Source of the DNA: Segatella copri
GTDB lineage: Bacteria; Bacteroidota; Bacteroidia; Bacteroidales; Bacteroidaceae
NCBI RefSeq assembly: GCF_009495355.1
Contig: NZ_VZAD01000021.1
Location: 1 to 39,394, forward strand
Length of the DNA stretch: 39,394 nt
Direction: 5' to 3'
In this document: positions 32,729 to 39,394 of the stretch, one piece after another
Layout: each line of letters starts with the position of its first letter
Position numbering within the stretch: position 1 is the first letter of the stretch
Translations under genes and position numbers: made by a program
The notes under the pieces: model-generated
Told to the model about the DNA's origin: nothing
The model's input: the letters and a program-made list of their open reading frames with translations, nothing else
Database searches by the model: none

Positions 32729-34009
32729 TTAGTATGCAAACAGAGGATAGTCCTTCATGGTTGCATTTACCTTCTCGCGTACACGAGCAATTACCTTCTC
32801 GTCCTCAGGAGCATTCAGAACCTCTTCGATGAGCTCGGCAATGAGGTGCATCATATCCTCTTTGGCGCCACGGGTTGTCATGGCTGCAGTACCCAGGCGG
32901 ATACCACTTGTCTGGAAGGCAGAGCGAGTGTCGAATGGTACCATGTTCTTGTTGACAGTGATATCAGCAGCAACAAGGGCATTCTCTGCCACCTTACCAG
33001 TCAAGTCAGGATACTTGCTTCTCAGGTCTACCAGCATAGAGTGGTTGTCGGTACCACCACTAACGATTCCGAAACCACGTCCGATGAGGTCGTCGGCCAA
33101 TACTGAAGCATTCTTCTTCACCTGTGTGGCATATTCTTTCCATGAAGGCTGGAGGTTCTCGTTGAAGGCTACAGCCTTGGCAGCGATAACGTGCTCCAAT
33201 GGACCACCCTGCTGACCTGGGAATACGGCAGAGTTGAGCAACATACTCATTTTCTTTACCTCGCCCTTCTTGGTGGTATAGCCCCAAGGATTGTCGAAGT
33301 CCTTACCCATGAGAATGATACCTCCACGAGGACCACGGAGAGTCTTGTGTGTGGTAGAAGTTACGATGTGTGCATATTTCAATGGGTTGTCGAGCAATCC
33401 TGCTGCGATAAGACCTGCAGGGTGAGCCATGTCGATCATTAACAAGGCACCCACCTCGTCGGCAATCTTGCGCATGCGGGCATAATCCCACTCACGGCTA
33501 TAGGCGCTGCCGCCACCGATAATCAACTTAGGTTTGTTTTCGAGAGCCAACTTCTCCATCTCGTCATAGTCTACACGACCAGTTTCCTTGTTGAGGTTGT
33601 AGCCGATAGGGCGATAGAGGATACCAGATGTATTGACGTGGCTGCCATGTGAAAGGTGTCCACCGTGGTCAAGGTTCAGTCCCATGAATGTGTCGCCGGG
33701 CTTCAGCACAGCGAGCAGTACGGCAGCATTGGCCTGTGCTCCAGAGTGAGGCTGAACATTGGCATACTCTGCACCGAAGACTTTCTTTACGCGCTCGATG
33801 GCAAGGTTCTCTACGATATCTACCACTTGGCAACCGCCATAGTAACGTTTGCCAGGGAGTCCCTCAGCATACTTGTTGGTAAGGTAAGAACCCATAGCGT
33901 TCATTACCTCTTCACTCACAAAGTTCTCGGAAGCAATCAGCTCCATACCTTTCAGCTGACGCTGATGTTCTCTTTCGATCAAGTCGAAAATCTCTTGGTC
34001 TTTTTCCAT
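32729..34009 (-). CDS. glyA: serine hydroxymethyltransferase
   Basis: GlyA interconverts serine and glycine with tetrahydrofolate, feeding one-carbon units to purine and thymidylate synthesis. PLP binds Lys 222 in [14 protein letters not shown]; the folate and PLP sites also show [13 protein letters not shown] and [12 protein letters not shown]. At 426 residues it is full length. It is a single-gene transcript, bounded by a perfect promoter (34071-34102) and the terminator at 32669-32702. Confidence 0.98.
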   Translation of the reverse strand: MEKDQEIFDLIEREHQRQLKGMELIASENFVSEEVMNAMGSYLTNKYAEGLPGKRYYGGCQVVDIVENLAIERVKKVFGAEYANVQPHSGAQANAAVLLAVLKPGDTFMGLNLDHGGHLSHGSHVNTSGILYRPIGYNLNKETGRVDYDEMEKLALENKPKLIIGGGSAYSREWDYARMRKIADEVGALLMIDMAHPAGLIAAGLLDNPLKYAHIVTSTTHKTLRGPRGGIILMGKDFDNPWGYTTKKGEVKKMSMLLNSAVFPGQQGGPLEHVIAAKAVAFNENLQPSWKEYATQVKKNASVLADDLIGRGFGIVSGGTDNHSMLVDLRSKYPDLTGKVAENALVAADITVNKNMVPFDTRSAFQTSGIRLGTAAMTTRGAKEDMMHLIAELIEEVLNAPEDEKVIARVREKVNATMKDYPLFAY

Positions 34010-34070
34010 TGAATCTCTATATTATTAGTCGTTTTATGCTTGATTCAGCTTATATTTTAGATTTGTACTG

Positions 34071-34102
34071 CAAAAATAAGCAATATAGTTGTAATAGCCA
34101 AA
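34071..34102 (-). promoter_or_regulatory. promoter of glyA
   Basis: On the minus strand -33 TTTG (34099-34102), 20 bp, and -7 TATTTTTG (34071-34078). The leader is about 55 bases. Confidence 0.8.
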
Positions 34103-34153
34103 TAATAAAAGCTATTTTGAGTCTATTTGCTTACTTTTTGTCGTTTTTATACA

Positions 34154-34191
34154 AAAACAGGCTTCTAACTGTTATGTCAGAAGCCTGTTTT
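34154..34191 (-). terminator. intrinsic terminator of pyrB-pyrI
   Basis: A perfect 13-bp stem (34154-34166 with 34179-34191) with a 12-base loop starts four bases after the pyrI stop. The A-run at 34153-34157 provides the minus-strand U-tract. Confidence 0.85.
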
Positions 34192-34194
34192 ATG

Positions 34195-34659
34195 TTATTT
34201 GCAAAGTTCTACCTTTCCGAGTTGCTGCTCCTTGTCACAGTAGTGACAGCGTATTATGCCCAATGCGGCATCCACGGTGTGGAAGACTGTAGCCATAGGC
34301 TCGTTGTTGGTGATGCACTTGGGGTTGTTGCATTTCACGATTCCCTTCAGTGTATCAGGAGTCTTCACTGTCTTCTTTTCAACGATTTCGTAGTCCTTGA
34401 TAATACTCAGACCGATGTTTGGAGCTACTACCGAGAGACGGTTAATCTCTTCGTCGGTAAAGAATTTGTTGGCAACTTTGATGATGCCCTTCTTGCCGAT
34501 TTTCTTGGAAGGGAGGTTGTAGCCGATGGTGACAGGTGTCTCCATTTTCTCTAATTGCAGGAGGTTGACTACCTGATAGGTCTTTTCGGCTGGTATATGG
34601 TCGATAACGGTTCCGTTCTCGATAGCGGCAACCACAAGTTGATTCTTATTGTTTCCCAT
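34195..34659 (-). CDS. pyrI: aspartate carbamoyltransferase regulatory chain
   Basis: PyrI binds nucleotide effectors and joins catalytic trimers in the ATCase holoenzyme. The N-terminal nucleotide-binding domain includes [13 protein letters not shown]; the C-terminal zinc domain has four Cys in CNNPKC and CHYC. The 154 residues match the family. It follows pyrB by 16 bases, the usual pyrBI order, so ATCase here should be allosteric. Confidence 0.97.
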   Translation of the reverse strand: MGNNKNQLVVAAIENGTVIDHIPAEKTYQVVNLLQLEKMETPVTIGYNLPSKKIGKKGIIKVANKFFTDEEINRLSVVAPNIGLSIIKDYEIVEKKTVKTPDTLKGIVKCNNPKCITNNEPMATVFHTVDAALGIIRCHYCDKEQQLGKVELCK

Positions 34660-34675
34660 AATTAAACTCTAAACA

Positions 34676-35623
34676 TTATTCAATAATAGTCTTGTCGTTC
34701 TTGATGTCGTCGAGCGTGATGCCGAGGCAATGGCAGAAGATGGCCTCTCGTGCATAGAGTCCGTTCTGTGCCTGCTGTATGTAGTAAGCGTGTGGGTCGT
34801 CATCCACATCGTATGCTATCTCGTTGACACGTGGCAGTGGGTGCATGATCTTCATGTTCTCCTTGGCCTTGGCGAGCATACTGCGTTTCAGAATATACAC
34901 GTTCTTTACGCGCTCGTATTCCATCAGGTCGCTGAAGCGTTCCTTCTGGACGCGTGTCATATAGAGGATGTCGGCACCTGCTATCACGTCTTCGTTGAAG
35001 TCTTCGTGCTCCACATATTTGATTCCATGATGGTCGCAGTAGAGTTTGTACTCTTGTGGCATGGCCAGCTCCTTTGGTGCGATGAAGTGGAAGGTAGGGT
35101 TGAAGTGGCGCATGGCAGTGATGAGCGAGTGTACTGTTCTTCCATATTTCAAGTCGCCCACGAGATAGATATTCAGATTCTCGAGTGTTCCCTGTGTCTT
35201 GTAGATGGAGTAGAGGTCAAGCAGGCACTGTGATGGATGCATGTGGGCTCCGTCTCCAGCATTGACAATAGGCACTGGTGCCACCTCACTGGCATACTGT
35301 GCAGCTCCCTCTATGTAGTGGCGCATGGCAATGATGTCGGCATAGTTGCTCACCATGAGGATGGTGTCCTTCAGAGTCTCGCCCTTGGTGGTACTTGATG
35401 TCTTGGCATCAGAGAAGCCTATGACACGGGCACCGAGGCGGTTGGCTGCAGTTTGAAAACTAAGTTGTGTACGGGTGGATGGTTCGAAGAAAAGGGTTGC
35501 AACAACCTTTCCCTTCAACAGTTCCCTGTTGGGATGCTTTTCGAACTCTTGCGCCATCTGCAGGAGGTATTCTATCTTCTCCTTCGACAGGTCTGCAATC
35601 GTCACAAAATTATGTTTTTCCAT
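34676..35623 (-). CDS. pyrB: aspartate carbamoyltransferase catalytic chain
   Basis: PyrB joins carbamoyl phosphate and aspartate, the first committed pyrimidine step. The carbamoyl phosphate loop is [12 protein letters not shown] (Ser 49-Thr 52), with MRHYIEGAA and the aspartate-site [10 protein letters not shown] start at the ATG at 35623 (315 residues). The ATG 12 codons upstream (35659) lies inside the -7 promoter element and cannot be in the mRNA. Confidence 0.97.
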   Translation of the reverse strand: MEKHNFVTIADLSKEKIEYLLQMAQEFEKHPNRELLKGKVVATLFFEPSTRTQLSFQTAANRLGARVIGFSDAKTSSTTKGETLKDTILMVSNYADIIAMRHYIEGAAQYASEVAPVPIVNAGDGAHMHPSQCLLDLYSIYKTQGTLENLNIYLVGDLKYGRTVHSLITAMRHFNPTFHFIAPKELAMPQEYKLYCDHHGIKYVEHEDFNEDVIAGADILYMTRVQKERFSDLMEYERVKNVYILKRSMLAKAKENMKIMHPLPRVNEIAYDVDDDPHAYYIQQAQNGLYAREAIFCHCLGITLDDIKNDKTIIE

Positions 35624-35656
35624 TTGAATTTTGATTGAATGTTCTGAAATCGCCTC

Positions 35657-35664
35657 CAAAGTTA
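35657..35664 (-). promoter_or_regulatory. -7 element (TAACTTTG) for pyrB, which fixes its start
   Basis: An exact -7 match on the minus strand; the transcript would begin near 35650, 27 bases before the ATG at 35623. Confidence 0.65.
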
Positions 35665-35683
35665 CATATATTTTTTTATTTAT

Positions 35684-35720
35684 GTGCTATTCACCTAAAA
35701 AGTTTTAGGTTATTTTGCAC
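35684..35720. promoter_or_regulatory. palindrome upstream of the pyrB -7 element (possible operator)
   Basis: A perfect 8-bp dyad ACCTAAAA-AG-TTTTAGGT (35693-35710), with outer GTGC/GCAC (35684-35687, 35717-35720), lies just upstream of the pyrB core promoter and past the end of the endonuclease gene. It could be an operator or a weak terminator; there is no U-tract on the minus strand. Confidence 0.4.
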
Positions 35721-35729
35721 AAACCTTTA

Positions 35730-36737
35730 TTATTCTACTACCATTTTCTTTCCGTTGTGGATGTAGATGCCTTTCTGTGTAGGACATTCTTCTCCCACTT
35801 TCTGACCATTCAGGTTATATCAGCCCTTAGGATAAATGGGCTCTGCCTCGAACTCGATGAAAGGAATGCTCGCCACGCCCTGGTAGTTGTCGTACGAGAA
35901 GGCTACGTTCTGCATGCTTCCCCAGATATATTCCTCCAGGCCAGGATAGTCGACGAAGGGGTTGCGGTTGTTTTGCTTCTCTTGGATGCCCTTGTTGCGG
36001 TTTGTTTCCTTTTGGCTTACTGGGTCTTTCTTCGACCATTCCATCAGCATCTTCATTTGCCAGTCCTTGTAAGGTTTGTAGGAATCGTGTGAGGCGATAG
36101 GTGCGAATTCTCCAGCATTCCAATTTGCAATCTTGTCTTCGTAAGCTGTTGCCATATAGAAGTAAATGCGGGCGAAGTCTCCTTTATACATATCGTTGGG
36201 CTCAAAGACATTACCTGTATAGCCAGGATAGGTGCAAGAACCTACTTTGCTGAAGGAATTGTTTGACTTGTATGTATTGCCATTTGTTTCTCCGAAAGGA
36301 AGGTTGCCCCTGCGATTGTTTACATATCCGTCGGTTGGCACAAGGTGTACAAGGTCGGTGTACATGGGTTTTGTTTTACCACCAAACCAACTTTTAGGAA
36401 AAGAATGTTCACGGTTGTAAGAATCGCCTTCTCTTTTGTAATTAGCTCCCTGTGCAGAACTTCCGAAAACATAGTTGGTCTTGTCAGAGTACATATCCCA
36501 TACCTTTCCGTCTTCTCGCTTGTCAGTTGTTCTGAAAGCTATCCAAAGCCCATCATATGACAATTGAGTATGCGTCTTAATAATATAAAACATCGCAGTT
36601 TTCAGCGCTTTGCCTTTCTTTCCGTTAGCACTCTGATAATAAGTACCCGTGTTGTTAGGCCCCTGTGCAAAGAGACTTAAAGTGATGAGTTGCAGGGTTA
36701 TGAAGAGCCCCCAATGCTTAATGTTTTTTCTTTTCAT
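35730..36737 (-). pseudogene. secreted endonuclease I family nuclease, interrupted by an in-frame TGA near the C-terminus
   Basis: The protein starts MKRKNIKHWGLFITL with a signal peptide ending near residue 24 (SLFAQ). The nuclease core is intact: NREHSFPKSWFGG (His 111) and DLVHLVPTDGYVNNRRGNLPFGE match the metal-dependent, sequence-nonspecific endonuclease I family of extracellular or periplasmic nucleases. The frame meets TGA at 35820-35822 after IYPKG, giving 305 residues. It then continues for 29 in-frame codons (YNLNGQKV ... GIYIHNGKKMVVE) to TAA at 35730-35732. Such NLNGQ/GIYI.NGKK tails are common at the ends of secreted Prevotella proteins. The shortened nuclease may still be active, but without its tail. 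The nitroreductase gene lies 44 bases upstream. Confidence 0.8.
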
Positions 36738-36781
36738 GTCTGTGTGATAATTATTCTTTCTGACGTAATGTTGTAAGATTC

Positions 36782-37333
36782 TTATAGAAATGATTTGGGC
36801 TGATGGTTGTATCCGTTCAGCGAGATATTCGCTTCGTCCCATTTGTCTTTGGCTGTCGTTTTCTTCTTGGGATAACCGATAACGATGGTGTTCAGCGGTA
36901 TCAAGTTGCTGGGCAGTGCCAACAGCTCTTGCATTCCCCTGTAACGTTCCTCAAGAGGGTAGAGGGCGGTCCATACAGCACCCAGATCGAGGGCATTTAC
37001 CATCAGGAGGAGGTTCTCTGTAGCTGCAGAACAGTCCTGGATCCAGAACTCCTGTTCCGTACCTTCAAGGGTTTTGTTTAAGTCGCCACAGACAACAATG
37101 GCAAGCGGAGCTTCCTTTGCCATGCTGGCATATGGACTGAAATGAGGAATCTGATCGAGTAACTTCCTGTCGTCTATCACAGCAAAGTGCCAGGGCTGTT
37201 TGTTACAAGCCGAGGGTGCTGCCATGGCTGCATGCAACAGCATCTCTACTTTCTCCGACTCAACAGGTTGGTCGAGAAAGTTTCGCACGGAAGTACGGCT
37301 CATGATATTGTCGAATATTTCTTTTTGATTCAT
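36782..37333 (-). CDS. nitroreductase family FMN oxidoreductase
   Basis: The 183-residue protein has the family start SRTSVRNFLDQPV, with Arg residues for FMN phosphate, then AAMAAPSACNKQPWHFAVI, and AIVVCGDL in the core. The length and the absence of extra domains place it with small NAD(P)H-dependent, dimeric flavin reductases; the substrate cannot be told. An exact -7 element lies at 37360-37367. The endonuclease gene follows by 44 bases and may be co-transcribed. Confidence 0.92.
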   Translation of the reverse strand: MNQKEIFDNIMSRTSVRNFLDQPVESEKVEMLLHAAMAAPSACNKQPWHFAVIDDRKLLDQIPHFSPYASMAKEAPLAIVVCGDLNKTLEGTEQEFWIQDCSAATENLLLMVNALDLGAVWTALYPLEERYRGMQELLALPSNLIPLNTIVIGYPKKKTTAKDKWDEANISLNGYNHQPKSFL

Positions 37334-37359
37334 TTTCTTAGTGTTTAGAATTCCTTTTG

Positions 37360-37367
37360 CAAAGTTA
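37360..37367 (-). promoter_or_regulatory. -7 element (TAACTTTG) for the nitroreductase gene
   Basis: An exact match on the minus strand, 27 bases before the ATG. No -33 TTTG is seen. Confidence 0.55.
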
Positions 37368-37484
37368 CACAGAATAATCGATATAGTAGGCGGTTACTGC
37401 TGTTTTTTCTGATGGTTTTCATCTAAAATGCAGATTTTAGATTATTATAACACATAATAATACCTGGATATCAGTTGTTTTGTG

Positions 37485-37492
37485 TAATTTTG
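37485..37492 (+). promoter_or_regulatory. -7 element (TAATTTTG) for the SIMPL-domain gene
   Basis: An exact -7 match; the leader of about 78 bases includes the hairpin at 37509-37538. The -33 is not clear. Confidence 0.5.
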
Positions 37493-37508
37493 TGAAAATA
37501 AAGTGAGT

Positions 37509-37538
37509 GCCTCAAAAACTGTCGCAGCTTCTTGAGGC
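37509..37538 (+). other. hairpin in the leader of the SIMPL-domain gene
   Basis: GCCTCAA (37509-37515) pairs with TTGAGGC (37532-37538), with an inner CTG/CAG pair. It starts about ten bases after the predicted transcript start, as a 5'-protecting or regulatory hairpin would. Confidence 0.45.
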
Positions 37539-37577
37539 TTTAGGAAACAGTAAGTAAAACTTAATAACAAAGAAAAC

Positions 37578-38285
37578 ATGAATGTCAATGCAGGTATCAA
37601 GCAAGCAGCAATCTTAGCCATCGGCATCATTGCGCTTGGATTTTGTATCAAGTCGGGTTTGGAGGGTCTGGCAGGTAAGGACCGCAAAGTAGTGGTTAAG
37701 GGTTTGGCAGAAAAGGAGGTGGAAGCCGACAAGGTGACATGGCCTATCCTGTCGAAGGAGATAGGCAATGACCTGCCCCAGTTGTATCAGACCATCAACC
37801 ATACGACGAGTACCATACGCCAGTTCCTGTTGGCTAATGGCGTGAAGGCAGAAGAGATCAATGTCAATGCTCCTGTGGTGATCGACCTGAATGCCGAGCG
37901 ATATGGAGAAAACAAGAATCCTTATCGTTACAATATTACTTCCATCATCACCGTCACGTCGAATAATGTGAAGCTTATCCGCAGTCTTATTGCCCGTCAG
38001 GGGGAATTGCTCCAGAAGGGCATAGCCATAGTGGATGGAGGTTACGACAATCCTGTGAAATATGAGTTTGTGGCTTTCCGCAAGATGAAGCCCAAGATGA
38101 TGCAGGAGGCGATAGAGAATGCTGAGCAGACCGCCGAGCAGTTTGCCAAGAACAGCAAGAGTAAGATCGACAAGATTATGAATGCAGACCAGGGACAGTT
38201 CTCCATCGACGACCGCGACTCGAATACTCCTTATATTAAAAAGGTAAGGGTTGTGACTACTGTCACCTATTCGCTGAAAGATTAA
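37578..38285 (+). CDS. SIMPL (DUF541) domain protein, membrane anchored
   Basis: The 235-residue protein has an N-terminal hydrophobic segment (about 9-30, AAILAIGIIALGF) that anchors it or acts as a signal, followed by a SIMPL domain recognised from VVVKGLAEKEVEADKVTWPI, the repeated strand-turn pattern, and the closing KKVRVVTTVTYSLKD. SIMPL proteins are oligomeric periplasmic proteins of unclear function, linked in some bacteria to stress protection. It has its own promoter and no obvious partner gene. Confidence 0.85.
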   Translation: MNVNAGIKQAAILAIGIIALGFCIKSGLEGLAGKDRKVVVKGLAEKEVEADKVTWPILSKEIGNDLPQLYQTINHTTSTIRQFLLANGVKAEEINVNAPVVIDLNAERYGENKNPYRYNITSIITVTSNNVKLIRSLIARQGELLQKGIAIVDGGYDNPVKYEFVAFRKMKPKMMQEAIENAEQTAEQFAKNSKSKIDKIMNADQGQFSIDDRDSNTPYIKKVRVVTTVTYSLKD

Positions 38286-38386
38286 CGAAGCAACAGCATC
38301 TGTTGCTTCCTTCCTTAGTCATCATTGATGTTCGGGAAAGGGTGTGGTTTAACGATTTTAGTTGACCACTCTAAGCCTTATTGATT

Positions 38387-38484
38387 GAGCCCACTTTAAA
38401 AAGTCAATTTTACGAAAATCAGATATTGATTATCAATAAGTTACAAAGGCAAAAATATGATTTTCGACTTTTTAAAGTGGGCTC
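38387..38484. mobile_element. MITE-like element with perfect 19-bp terminal inverted repeats
   Basis: The ends 38387-38405 (GAGCCCACTTTAAAAAGTC) and 38466-38484 are exact reverse complements, 60 bases apart. A second perfect 9-bp pair is nested inside (38413-38421 with 38458-38466). There is no ORF and no clear target duplication. The 98-bp size fits a non-autonomous element or IS remnant, but a large regulatory hairpin is possible. Confidence 0.5.
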
Positions 38485-38605
38485 GGTATTATTATAATAC
38501 TATTATAATGTAAATATGCGAAAGTTTAACCATATCAAGTTCTCCCTTGGTAAATCTTCTTCTTAAAAAGAAGGGGAATTTTCTGAAAAAATAATCCCGT
38601 AAAAA

Positions 38606-38637
38606 ATTGGTGGTTTCAAAATAAAGATTTACTTTTG
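38606..38637 (+). promoter_or_regulatory. promoter of the 84-residue protein gene
   Basis: -33 ATTG (38606-38609), 20 bp, and -7 TACTTTTG (38630-38637). The transcript would carry an unusually long leader of about 113 bases, including the ACCAC-G-GTGGT dyad at about 38703-38713. Confidence 0.6.
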
Positions 38638-38756
38638 CAGTCGAAATCAAGCATCAAGAGTTGCCCAGTTGTGGCACACCAACCGAGTTTCACATAGAGA
38701 TAACCACGGTGGTAAAAGGATGCGTAAGTGTTTAACAACTTAAAATAATTATCTTT

Positions 38757-39011
38757 ATGAATCCAAATTCAGATTTAAAGAATGAGAATGCAATGGCAAC
38801 TAATGCCGAGTCTTCAACTGTTTGTTCTGGCTATGCCGAGTCCAGAATTTCAGAGTATGCAGCCCGCTTTGCCGCATACAGCGATGAACAATTAAAGCAG
38901 ACCGTGGATCACGAGCGTAATGTTCGTGGTTGGGTAAGCGAGCGCAGCTACTTACTCGCCGCTCTGCGAGGAGAGTGCGAGAAGCGAGGAATAGCTTATT
39001 GCTGGAAGTAG
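38757..39011 (+). CDS. small soluble protein of unknown function
   Basis: I do not recognise a named family. The 84-residue protein has a polar N-terminus (about 1-25) and a helical, charged remainder: YAARFAAYSDEQLKQTVDHE then RNVRGWVSERSYLLAALRGE and a C-terminal EKRGIAYCWK. Similar short YSDEQL...RGW...LLAAL proteins seem familiar from Bacteroidota accessory regions, but I cannot name them. No signal peptide or membrane segment. The start could be the Met at residue 13. A promoter lies upstream and a 14-bp hairpin follows the stop. Confidence 0.65.
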   Translation: MNPNSDLKNENAMATNAESSTVCSGYAESRISEYAARFAAYSDEQLKQTVDHERNVRGWVSERSYLLAALRGECEKRGIAYCWK

Positions 39012-39027
39012 TGGAATGTTTCCCATG

Positions 39028-39071
39028 GATTTTACAAATCTTTCCGTTTTGTGGGATAGATTTGTAAAATC
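39028..39071 (+). terminator. hairpin after the small unknown gene
   Basis: A perfect 14-bp stem (39028-39041 with 39058-39071) and 16-base loop start 17 bases after the stop codon at 39011. No T-tract follows, so it is either a non-canonical terminator or a 3'-end stabiliser. Confidence 0.55.
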
Positions 39072-39110
39072 AGAAAAACAATGAATTCTTCTCGATATGA
39101 ATCAAGCCCC

Positions 39111-39126
39111 ATCTGTGTAATCTGTG
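39111..39126. repeat. degenerate reverse copy of the REP-like core
   Basis: ATCTGTGTAATCTGTG matches the reverse complement of the core at 7929-7944 at 14 of 16 positions. Confidence 0.5.
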
Positions 39127-39154
39127 GGAACTTATGACTTGAATTCCTCGATGA

Positions 39155-39292
39155 AGGGTTGCAGGTTTCCACCTCTTGTTTTGGTTGAAGAATCCATTTG
39201 AGAAAGGTGAATTCCAAAAGAATCATGTATTGTTTAAGGATGATAAAAGTTATCTGGAAACAATGGTGAATATGATTTTGCAGTATATATAG
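39155..39292 (+). pseudogene. possible 3' remnant of a gene
   Basis: The frame is open from a TGA (39152-39154) to TAG at 39290-39292 and reads like coding sequence (for example GFHLLFWLKNPFEKGEF and later LETMVNMILQYI), but has no suitable start codon near its 5' end. A good plus-strand terminator follows at 39301. It may be the end of a gene whose 5' part was lost, or chance. I cannot assign a family. Confidence 0.25.
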
Positions 39293-39300
39293 AATAATTT

Positions 39301-39343
39301 AGGCGTGGTAATAAGGCTTATTTTATTGCCGCGCCTTTCTTTG
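39301..39343 (+). terminator. intrinsic terminator near the right edge
   Basis: A 14-bp stem with two G-U pairs (39301-39314 with 39323-39336) and an 8-base loop are followed by TTTCTTT. It has no intact gene in front of it, only the possible remnant. Confidence 0.75.
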
Positions 39344-39394
39344 TGTGTCGGGCATGACACTAACCTAACTGGTTTAACTCCAGTCGCAGGTATT

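Larger units (their letters stand above)
38286..38756 (+). other. intergenic region with inverted repeat and long leader
   Basis: This 471-base AT-rich stretch contains the nested inverted repeat (38387-38484), a promoter (38606-38637) and the long leader of the small gene at 38757. I see no gene in it. A CTTCTT/AAGAAG dyad lies near 38556-38574. Confidence 0.6.
39012..39394 (+). other. right-edge region without an intact gene
   Basis: The region holds a 14-bp hairpin (39028-39071), a degenerate REP-like core (39111-39126), a possible gene remnant (39155-39292) and a terminator (39301-39343). The last 50 bases show nothing I can identify. Confidence 0.6.

Noticed and set aside
34010..34150. 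Riboswitch upstream of glyA
   Set aside because: The leader is short and AT-rich, with no glycine or THF riboswitch-like conserved core that I could see.
35820..35822. TGA as a selenocysteine codon
   Set aside because: No recognisable SECIS-type hairpin directly after the TGA, no known selenoprotein in this family, and the position is outside the nuclease core.

Overview
The window looks like a chromosomal segment of a member of the Bacteroidota, most likely Prevotellaceae close to Segatella (Prevotella) copri. The genus is an inference from gene content, since no database search was possible. Supporting signs are many promoters of the Bacteroidota type (-33 TTTG, 19-20 bp, -7 TAnnTTTG), few Shine-Dalgarno sites, a fused lpxC-fabZ gene, an RprX/RprY two-component pair, an EF-G2-type elongation factor paralogue, the long Bacteroidota forms of purM and purC, and 22-bp period extragenic repeats. 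No rRNA, tRNA, CRISPR array or complete insertion sequence was found. Most of the window is core metabolism.

Left part (1-16130), all on the minus strand and read from right to left: phoH, purC, ubiE/menG, aroE, purM, prfA and pyrF form a closely spaced run behind a full promoter at 16100-16130. A lipid A block follows (lpxD, lpxC-fabZ, lpxA), then miaA, a class A penicillin-binding protein and a Pif1-like helicase with a C-terminal TPR region. These genes cover nucleotide synthesis, outer-membrane lipid A, peptidoglycan synthesis and translation support.

Middle part (16283-32470), mostly plus strand: a secreted or anchored protein with a peptidase M15-like His/Asp/His pattern; pflB and pflA for anaerobic pyruvate cleavage; a small membrane protein; hemW (minus); an EF-G paralogue lacking the catalytic switch II histidine; rprX-rprY; a small membrane protein (minus); the rpsF-rpsR-rplI ribosomal operon; fabD; and a cytoplasmic GH13 amylase fused to an AlaX-like tRNA editing domain.

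Right part (32500-39394): glyA and pyrB-pyrI on the minus strand, a secreted endonuclease I with an in-frame TGA before an intact C-terminal tail, a nitroreductase, a SIMPL-domain protein, and an accessory-looking end. That end carries a perfect 19-bp inverted repeat, a small unknown gene with a long leader, and a possible gene remnant.

The most interesting points are (1) a leader before pflB with its own promoter, a 24-codon ORF and a terminator that starts one base after the stop codon, which looks like an undescribed attenuator; (2) the GH13-AlaX fusion; (3) the interrupted endonuclease tail; (4) two unrelated-looking repeat arrays that share a 22-bp period and a CCCAAC junction; and (5) the EF-G2 paralogue next to rprXY.
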